Positions 6,001 to 8,962 of a stretch of DNA of 8,962 nucleotides are shown here, one piece after another. The position numbers and the translations under genes are program-made. The stretch's first letter is position 1; each line of letters starts with the position of its first letter. Origin of the DNA: an uncultured Eubacteriales bacterium (lineage in GTDB: Bacteria; Bacillota; Clostridia; Oscillospirales; Oscillospiraceae); NCBI GenBank assembly GCA_902475855.1, contig CABSBF010000071.1, positions 1-8,962 on the forward strand, written 5' to 3'. The notes beneath the pieces are model-generated. The model was not told the origin of the DNA and made no database searches. It was given only the letters and a program-made list of their open reading frames with translations.

Positions 6001-8125
6001 CTGCCGGAGCCTCGTACACCGGGGCGTCGCCGCCCATGTCGAATAGGGCAAGCTGCTCCGCGACGATTGGGGCATTTTGCAGGCCCAGCTTGATCTTGTA
6101 CTCGCCGCGCTCGATCAGGCCCTCGGTCATTTCGGTGATGACCGACCATGAAAAAACGGACTCCGAGGTGCGGGAGAGGTAGCTGCCCTCCCACATCAAA
6201 AGTCCGTCTTTCTCGGCATGGTAGCCTGTCCGAACACCGTCGGTCAGTACCTCCACCCATATATCGTTGTAGCTGTTTTTTAAGAACTCTGTGCGCTCCG
6301 CAAGGCTCTTGTGTGCCTGAAAGTATTCAAAGATCTCCTGCCGCTTGTGCTTGCGCCCGCCGTCGTCCAGCAGGTTCGCTTCAATGAGATGCATATCCAG
6401 AAAAGCGGGCAGTACTGCGGTATTTTGCTGTGCGGTGTCATGCTCCAGCGCAAAGGCTGCTGCCTGTTCCTGCGCCTTTTCGTCCGGGTAATCACCGTAG
6501 ACGCGGAGGCACTGGCGTGTTTCGGCGTCATAGACGGCAGCGCCGTCATAGGCAAAACCGTCGCTCTCCATCGTACCGGCAACATAGCCCTGCGCTGCGG
6601 CCTCCGCTTCTTCCAGCGTTTGATAATCCAGCTTATCGTCAAAGCCGTTTTCAAAATGGTGATAGGCAGCGACCTGATAGCGCGCTGCCATCTGCGCAGC
6701 GTAGCGGTCAATGGCTTCTGTGGTCAGCCATTCCGGTTTTTCCGGGAGTGCGACATACAGCTCCCGTATTTTCTTGATCTGCGCGTGGACATTGCCTGCC
6801 CACAAATGCTTTTCACTCCGGCCACCGGCGCCGAGGAAGTAGTCACAGTCGGCGCGCAAACGGTCCAGCAGCACATAATCCCCGCTGTGATCGACAAAGG
6901 CAGGACGTTCATCACTTCCTGCCTCTGTGGGTTCTTTAGTTGTCAGGCGTAGATCAGGTCGCTGAGCACCAGCTCCTCCGCGCTGTGCCGGAGATTGTTC
7001 ATCAGGCCCGTCCAGCGCATGGGATCGGTCGCTTTCAGCTCCTCCGTCACGCCCTCGGCTCTCGCCATCCGCGCCACGGTCTGCTCCACCATCTTCCGCG
7101 CGGTCTGCTCGATCTCTGCCAGATGCTCCGTCAGCTTGCCGCTGGTCTTGAGGTTGGTGTAAAGCACTCTGCGGTGCTTCTTCAGGTACGCTCTCCGCAG
7201 TTCCGCGTACTTGCCCAGATGCACCTCCGGCGTCTGCGGCATCAGCAGGTTCGGCACCTGATAGCCGTTCTGCATCCTGTAAGTGACCTCCATGCTGTTC
7301 GCTCCTTTCATGGGGTGTTTCGTGTTGTTCTGTGCGGTCATCATAACCGATTCTCGCGCGGTTTGCAAAAAACTGATCCCGCTGAGCCTGCATGACCGTT
7401 CGGCTGATCTCCCGCAGGCCCATCTCCGCGATGTCGCTGGTGGCGATGCCCAGAGCGTTGATGGTGGGCGGTGCGTTGAATTCGTAAACATGGGCAAATT
7501 CGTCGGGCGAAAAATAATCGTCCGCCCGCAGGCCCAGCCGGGTCATCAGCATATAGGCCACGCTGACCTCCAGCGCGTCCCGGTAGAACACCTCTAAATT
7601 GAGGTCGTCCAGTTCCTCCAGCAGGCTGTCCTCGCGGCAGTCGCGGAGATCTTGCAGGTAGTCTGTGATGTTATCTGCCACGGCATTGTGGCAGGCAGAG
7701 CGCACGGCGTCCGCAAGATTTTCTTTTTCGGACAGGTTGCCGAAGGTGGCCTCCAGCGTTTCGATGACCTCCGGCTCAAAGGCCGGGTGCATCGTCCAGA
7801 TGGGCAGTGGACGGGCAAAGCGGGACGCATGGGTATCGGAAACATCAAAATAGAGTTTCAGGCAGTTTTGTCCGTCATCACCAAATACGGCAATGCTCTT
7901 GGCCCCACGGTTGACCCAGCGGCCAAACTGACGGTTCCAACGCTCCATCTCAAGGACCGCCGTGGCGTCCGGGCGCTGGGCGTAGATCAGAATTTGATCA
8001 TCGAAGGGGCATTTGTAATTGTAGCAGGCCGCGCGGAGAAAGCCCGTCCAGCTTTTGTAGCTGCTGGTAACGCTTCGCACGGTCTGGTCGTACAGTTCGG
8101 TGATGAACTGAAATTTGGTCGGCAC
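1..8125 (-). CDS. Giant SNF2-type helicase / N-6 adenine DNA methylase polyvalent protein (3' end beyond window)
   Basis: One unbroken frame of 2,708 codons runs off the left edge. GTG at 8125 is chosen because AGGAGG lies 7 bases upstream and the protein begins PTKFQFITELYDQTV, as in family members I remember. Order: residues 1-265, N-terminal domain with FGRWVNRGAKSIAVF, which resembles the ArdC ssDNA-binding domain; 266-394, low-complexity Gly/Asp/Arg/Ala/Gln linker; 417-465, LPD11-like; 595-1047, three copies of one module; 1263-1325, small beta-rich module; 1370-1640, methyltransferase (TAFFTPPVV 1446-1454, EPACGIGNF 1474-1482, NVPFG 1538-1542); 2124-2690, helicase (HQ 2128, GAGKT 2149-2153, DESH 2310-2313, ATGTPISNS 2360-2368, QREGRIIRQGN 2638-2648). 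All key residues are present, so both activities look intact. By analogy with phage P1 DarB it may modify or protect transferred DNA from host restriction; this is inference. Bases 7293-6943 also encode TnpV in another frame. Confidence 0.96.
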   Translation of the reverse strand, partial: MPTKFQFITELYDQTVRSVTSSYKSWTGFLRAACYNYKCPFDDQILIYAQRPDATAVLEMERWNRQFGRWVNRGAKSIAVFGDDGQNCLKLYFDVSDTHASRFARPLPIWTMHPAFEPEVIETLEATFGNLSEKENLADAVRSACHNAVADNITDYLQDLRDCREDSLLEELDDLNLEVFYRDALEVSVAYMLMTRLGLRADDYFSPDEFAHVYEFNAPPTINALGIATSDIAEMGLREISRTVMQAQRDQFFANRARIGYDDRTEQHETPHERSEQHGGHLQDAERLSGAEPADAADAGGASGQVRGTAESVPEEAPQSALHQPQDQRQADGASGRDRADRAEDGGADRGADGESRGRDGGAESDRSHALDGPDEQSPAQRGGAGAQRPDLRLTTKEPTEAGSDERPAFVDHSGDYVLLDRLRADCDYFLGAGGRSEKHLWAGNVHAQIKKIRELYVALPEKPEWLTTEAIDRYAAQMAARYQVAAYHHFENGFDDKLDYQTLEEAEAAAQGYVAGTMESDGFAYDGAAVYDAETRQCLRVYGDYPDEKAQEQAAAFALEHDTAQQNTAVLPAFLDMHLIEANLLDDGGRKHKRQEIFEYFQAHKSLAERTEFLKNSYNDIWVEVLTDGVRTGYHAEKDGLLMWEGSYLSRTSESVFSWSVITEMTEGLIERGEYKIKLGLQNAPIVAEQLALFDMGGDAPVYEAPADAPSGILAPARTVPQAVIDLALCTGGNEPNSAERIAVFYMRERSGQENISFLRREFGRANGRGIEYEGRKYAVWFLEDGIHLAQGDSVRTGYSKTMVTWEQASARILELLEAGTYLSASELAQAPDKVLHEAMDALLMTARDLNEEGRAQGLFPQTLTIHDQHKGYPELDEDMVAFAKTEGGLQTLAQEYHNFLDAYAAAPDIMRFRISGYNTHRIGVVLDGLSYPERSFTAQPSFLRQCKMFITQDEIDGFFLCDHLDSRLAVYSHFCYPHTPEEHQKFIKGSFGEYSGGGRAGYQHTKTSKGLEYERDYNFKKYDTVHLTIPNVVKEYERLIAQKRFPGEDAIAKIPEYERGQLARTVYNGFYDAPDDVPRPYPKGADYYDALPMIEEQLQDKGETAEMLAALTSRLDGTDESDRFYDSVRRAKEQLSEYVDGTFSLFNHRHDAPQQERSFVEQVAEDAARLAAEQPSAYERFSVIETDDGYAVWDDIRDEIYVDSEGVRETFPSEWQAEDYLEQVRKAVNEKEAAEWLYVEQSRNTAAKPEQPQSEPVSTADPVIIGTRLTIDGRQFEVDSVDDHTQRVSLRDVTFEAGTGFPIFRKESIDYVRAHMEQPDTVRETAAPQTDEPPAALTPPKKKKRNALAYPLDADGRNYRITDDHIGEGAPLERFQRNLDAIRTLKAIEAENRTATAEEQAVLAQYVGWGGLADFFDEKNARYGELKDLLTDAEYAAARESTLTAFFTPPVVIRGIYAALGQMGFTQGNILEPACGIGNFLGMLPESMSGSKLYGVELDDLSGRIARQLYQKSSIAVQGYEKTSFPDNFFDVAIGNVPFGQFRVPDKRYDRLNFPIHEYFVAKALDQVRPGGVIAVVTSSYTMDKRTASARKYIAQRSELLGAIRLPNNAFKAAAGTEVVSDILFLQKRERMVDIEPEWVHLATNEDGIQMNSYFIDHPDMILGEMKMVSGPFGPTPTCEPYPEQPLEALLAEAVQNVHGEITAYDREEELEGEDHSIEADPAVRNFSYTLVAGQIYYRENSRMNPEEVSKTAESRIRGMIELRDCVRTLLEYQTEDYPDEEIKAQQAKLNALYDAFTRKYGLINSRGNAIAFDQDSSYFLLCSLEILDEDRNLKRKADLFTKRTIRSHKPAEKVDTAVEALALSIGEKAHVDMDYMGRLTGKDEETLFSELAGVVFLNPAYTGENDGHEKYLPADEYLSGNVRQKLAVAQGKAEQDTQYQINAEALAQVQPTDLTASEISVRLGATWLDTEYVRRFIFETLGTPRSAQWGMKVHYSKITGEWRIEGKSKDRGNVKAISTYGTQRINAYEIIEVTLNLKDVRIFDYHYDEEGRRIAVLNKKETAIAQSKQELIKDAFAEWIWKDPDRREAICKTYNILFNSNRPREYDGSHISFSGMNPEITLRKHQVNAIAHILYGGNTLLAHVVGAGKTFEMVAAAMESRRLGLCQKSLFVVPNHLTEQWATEFLQLYPAANILVATRKDFETKNRKKFCGRIATGDYDAVIIGHSQFEKIPMSVERQRAILEQQIDEIMMGISEAKREKAEKFTIKQMEKTKKGLQAKIDKLNDQSRKDDVVTFEELGVDRIFIDESHYFKNLFLYTKMRNVGGIAQTEAQKSSDLFMKCRYLDEITGGRGIVFATGTPISNSMVELYTIQRYLQMSALEEQGLQHFDSWAANYGETVTAIELSPEGTGYRAKTRFAKFYNLPELMSVFKNVADIQTADMLKLPVPEAHYHNIALKPSEYQKEIVASLAERAEKVRNREVDSSVDNMLLITNDGRKLALDQRLVNPMLPSDPNSKAAKCAENVFEIWQRTADKRSTQMIFCDLSTPKDDGTFSVYDDIRAKLLELGVPENEIAFIHNAKSEVQKKDLFGKVRSGQVRILLGSTQRMGAGTNCQQKLIALHHLECPWRPSDLQQREGRIIRQGNENPEVDIYSYVTEGTFDAYLYQLVESKQKFISQIMTSKSPVRSAEDVDEQALSYAEIKAL
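56..1768 (-). other. SNF2/DEAD-like helicase domain of the giant protein
   Basis: Covers residues ~2120-2690. Visible motifs are RKHQ (Q-like, 2126-2129), VVGAGKT (I, 2147-2153), a long charged helical insertion (~2239-2292), FIDESH (II, ending 2313), ATGTPISNS (III, 2360-2368), a second lobe with MGAGTN (V) and PSDLQQREGRIIRQGN (VI, ending 2648). The arginine fingers of motif VI are present. ATP-driven translocation on duplex DNA is expected from the family. The fold looks complete within the window; only the protein's C-terminal tail is missing. Confidence 0.9.
3206..4018 (-). other. N-6 adenine methyltransferase domain of the giant protein
   Basis: Covers residues ~1370-1640. The order is YVGWGGL (1408-1414), the TAFFTPPVV segment (1446-1454) like the region before the AdoMet site in type I modification subunits, the AdoMet-binding loop EPACGIGNF (1474-1482), the acidic strand-2 end YGVELD, and NVPFG (1538-1542) as motif IV. 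Asn, Pro and Phe of the NPPY/F consensus are kept, but the first Pro is Val. This is a gamma-type order (motif X, I, IV). Catalysis of N6-adenine methylation is plausible but unproven. Confidence 0.85.
4985..6343 (-). repeat. Three divergent copies of one protein module in the helicase-methylase
   Basis: Residues ~595-677 (6343-6095), ~740-824 (5908-5654) and ~981-1047 (5185-4985) share one layout: a helix ending in Phe-Leu/Ile plus a basic pair and an aromatic (EFLKNSY, SFLRREFG, KFIKGSFG), a strand with a Gly-Leu/Ile turn, then Val/Phe-x-Trp/Leu and a helix ending in I/L-x-LI/LL-x-x-G/K-x-Y/F (TEGLIERGEY, LELLEAGTY, ERLIAQKRF). Identity is low and was judged by eye; copy 3 is the most complete, with a Gly-rich turn (SGGGRAGY). 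This points to old internal duplication. The module's function is unknown to me. Confidence 0.5.
6894..6928 (-). terminator. Hairpin just after tnpV; possible weak terminator or mRNA-stabilising structure
   Basis: On the minus-strand transcript an arm ACAGAGGCAGGA pairs with TCCTGCCTTTGT over 12 base pairs with a single G-U wobble. Inside come one mismatch, two further pairs (GT/AC) and a 5-base loop. It begins 14 bases after the tnpV stop. No U-run follows, so strong intrinsic termination is doubtful, which also suits its place inside the helicase coding sequence (residues ~400-411), where full termination would block the large gene. Confidence 0.4.
6943..7293 (-). CDS. tnpV: TnpV family protein, overprinted inside the helicase gene (+1 frame)
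   Basis: A 116-residue, mostly helical, basic protein nested wholly within the helicase gene, one base out of its frame. It matches the TnpV family (first named from clostridial transposon Tn4451) in length and landmarks: start MEVTYRMQNGYQVPNL, then LGKYAELRRAYLKKHRRVLY, SGKLTEHLAEIE, EGVTEELKATDPMRW and the end AEELVLSDLIYA. From memory TnpV has been compared with phage excisionases, but its function is not established. The frame is open back to 7497, yet the ATG at 7293 is chosen because AAGGAG lies 8 bases upstream and family similarity starts there. About 89% of its codons end in G or C, against about 37% for the helicase frame over the same bases, so this frame carries the genomic codon preference. 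A candidate promoter precedes it and a hairpin follows it. Family call sure; expression and role inferred. Confidence 0.88.
   Translation of the reverse strand: MEVTYRMQNGYQVPNLLMPQTPEVHLGKYAELRRAYLKKHRRVLYTNLKTSGKLTEHLAEIEQTARKMVEQTVARMARAEGVTEELKATDPMRWTGLMNNLRHSAEELVLSDLIYA
7302..7307 (-). promoter_or_regulatory. Ribosome binding site of tnpV
   Basis: AAGGAG, 8 bases (CGAACAGC) before the ATG at 7293, decides the tnpV start among several in-frame upstream ATGs. In the helicase frame the same bases encode Glu-Arg-Ser (residues 273-275), so the site is written inside a coding sequence. Confidence 0.75.
7340..7368 (-). promoter_or_regulatory. Candidate sigma-70/A promoter for tnpV inside the helicase gene
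   Basis: On the minus strand there is a -35-like TTGCAA (7368-7363, four of six consensus bases), exactly 17 bases, then a -10-like TATGAT (7345-7340, five of six). The start of transcription would fall near 7333, leaving a leader of about 40 bases before the tnpV ATG. It lies in the coding sequence for helicase residues ~253-262, just before the linker. No promoter of this quality is needed for the helicase gene, so it would serve tnpV alone. This rests on pattern only. Confidence 0.45.
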
Positions 8126-8132
8126 GGAAACA

Positions 8133-8138
8133 CCTCCT
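8133..8138 (-). promoter_or_regulatory. Ribosome binding site of the helicase-methylase gene
   Basis: A full-consensus AGGAGG with a 7-base spacer (TGTTTCC) to the GTG at 8125. The first two bases of the site are part of the TAG stop of the LPD28-type gene, so ribosomes ending there can reinitiate. This site is what fixes the unusual GTG start; no in-frame ATG is comparably placed. Confidence 0.85.
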
Positions 8139-8958
8139 ATCTCTCCGGCTCCGCCCGCTTTTTTGCTGCAAGCCGGTCATTCTTTTGCTGCTCTTTTTGG
8201 GCCTTTTCAAACGGTTTCCGCTGGTAACAGTAAATATAAAACTGGTAATCACCTTTAACCGGCGTACAGCGGAGCATATACACATACCGCTTTGTTTTTA
8301 CCATGAAGCCGCAAGAGGGAAGCAACGCACCCTTGATGGCGCAGATCTGCTCATACCGGTTGCAGTAGCGGTTCATGCTGTCGAAGTCCCGCAGCGGGGA
8401 GTCCGGCTGTTCCCGCAACCAGTTTATGGTACGGTCAATATCGGCCTTAAACTCAGGCGTATTCAGTGCGTCTTGCTGGTGGGGCCACCATGTTGTGTAA
8501 AACTGCTTGCCGCTGCCAAAATCACCACGCAGGTGTCCCACACAGCCCGCAGACTTGTCCTGTTCCTCGCTGCGGGAGAAATAGAGAGCGTGCAGCGCAG
8601 GCTCATTGACGCTGTAAAAGTCAATGACCTCCTTATCACTGGCGGGATATTTCTGCTGAAATTCCGCAAGGGTGTGGCATCCGCCATCCTGAAAGGAAAG
8701 GCTGTCATTCTCCATTGGAATCCACCCATCAATGGGAAGCTGGAACGGCTCACGAGTGAGGACAGTGCCATAGAAGTTGACCATGAGGTTTCGGGCCAAC
8801 TCCCTCGGTTCTCCCCAATCCTCATCCCCGTGGCGCAGCTCGTAGCGATATACGCCCTCCGGCAGGGTGGCTCGGTCAATGCGGCATTCCGTAAACAACG
8901 CCGGTCGGTCAAAAATCGTGACCTCCTGATAGGTCACCTTCTGCGCGTCATAGCTCAT
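8137..8958 (-). CDS. LPD28-type mobile-element protein with unassigned C-terminal half (5' end uncertain)
   Basis: A 273-residue soluble protein with no signal peptide or membrane segment. The N-terminal ~95 residues (SYDAQKVTYQEV, PALFTECRIDR, YRYELRHGD, LMVNFYGTVLT) match my memory of the LPD28 domain, a small beta-rich module seen in proteins of Firmicutes conjugative elements. Residues ~110-250 form a second region with aromatic-rich conserved-looking stretches (PALHALYFSR, GHLRGDFGSGKQFYTTWWP, KRYVYMLRCTP, YQFYIYCYQ) to which I can assign no function. The last 25 residues are a Lys/Glu/Gln-rich helical tail. The ATG at 8958 lies four bases from the window edge, so no ribosome site can be seen and the frame is open to the edge; the true start may be further upstream. 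Its TAG stop sits inside the Shine-Dalgarno region of the helicase gene, 11 bases before that gene's GTG, so the two are very likely co-transcribed and translationally coupled. Family call moderately sure, function unknown. Confidence 0.85.
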   Translation of the reverse strand: MSYDAQKVTYQEVTIFDRPALFTECRIDRATLPEGVYRYELRHGDEDWGEPRELARNLMVNFYGTVLTREPFQLPIDGWIPMENDSLSFQDGGCHTLAEFQQKYPASDKEVIDFYSVNEPALHALYFSRSEEQDKSAGCVGHLRGDFGSGKQFYTTWWPHQQDALNTPEFKADIDRTINWLREQPDSPLRDFDSMNRYCNRYEQICAIKGALLPSCGFMVKTKRYVYMLRCTPVKGDYQFYIYCYQRKPFEKAQKEQQKNDRLAAKKRAEPER

Positions 8959-8962
8959 CTGG

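Noticed and set aside
5590..6075. Further +1-frame open frames on the minus strand (also 5038-5523 and 6280-6711) as additional nested genes
   Set aside because: Unlike tnpV, their peptides are Arg/Ser/Pro-rich shift-frame products without family landmarks, and the helicase frame there reads well-formed module sequence.
6943..7293. Reading the window as two separate helicase fragments split by an inserted tnpV
   Set aside because: The helicase frame is continuous through the region in the same register from 8125 to 2, with no stop and no frameshift.
7294..7497. N-terminal extension of tnpV to an upstream ATG at 7497
   Set aside because: The extra 68 residues have no TnpV similarity, overlap the end of the well-formed helicase N-terminal domain, and the ATG at 7293 has its own AAGGAG at 8 bases.
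8463..8912. 149-codon minus-strand open frame within the LPD28-type gene
   Set aside because: Shifted-frame shadow with no recognisable features; the overlapping frame carries the LPD28 landmarks.
1..8962. CRISPR array, tRNA, riboswitch, insertion-sequence ends or attachment site
   Set aside because: No regularly spaced direct repeats, cloverleaf, terminal inverted repeats or target-site duplications were seen by eye; the window is almost wholly coding.

Overview
The window (high GC, roughly 57% by eye) looks like a piece of an integrative and conjugative or mobilisable element from a gut-type Clostridia/Oscillospiraceae relative. That placement is inferred from the gene families (an LPD28-type protein, a giant SNF2 helicase/N-6 DNA methylase of the 'polyvalent' class, and TnpV), not from any search. 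All genes are on the minus strand and cover essentially everything; no stretch over 300 bases lacks a gene. I saw no tRNA, rRNA, CRISPR array, insertion-sequence ends or attachment site.

Reading along the minus strand from the right edge: (1) 8958-8137 encodes a 273-residue protein of the LPD28 type with a second, unassigned C-terminal half. (2) After only 11 bases, with the Shine-Dalgarno lying across the upstream stop codon, a GTG at 8125 opens a single uninterrupted frame that runs off the left edge, giving 2,708 residues without a stop. It encodes an N-terminal mobile-element domain, a low-complexity linker, a set of LPD-like modules (including one module present three times), an N-6 adenine methyltransferase domain and a complete SNF2-type helicase ending in motif VI. 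Only the C-terminal end is missing.

(3) The main surprise is in the linker. Bases 7293-6943 also encode, in the +1 frame, a full-length 116-residue TnpV protein with its own Shine-Dalgarno, a good candidate promoter about 50 bases upstream (TTGCAA, 17 bases, TATGAT) and a 12-bp hairpin 14 bases after its stop. Through this stretch the third-position GC preference belongs to tnpV (about 89% by hand count), while the helicase frame drops to about 37% from about 74% in its first 50 codons. This is a nested, overprinted gene: the helicase linker appears to be shaped by the tnpV frame.

Together the genes fit the DNA-processing part of a mobile element. The large methylase-helicase may protect or remodel incoming DNA (by analogy with phage P1 DarB), the LPD28 protein is made in translational coupling with it, and TnpV could be expressed separately from within it. 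These roles are inferences.
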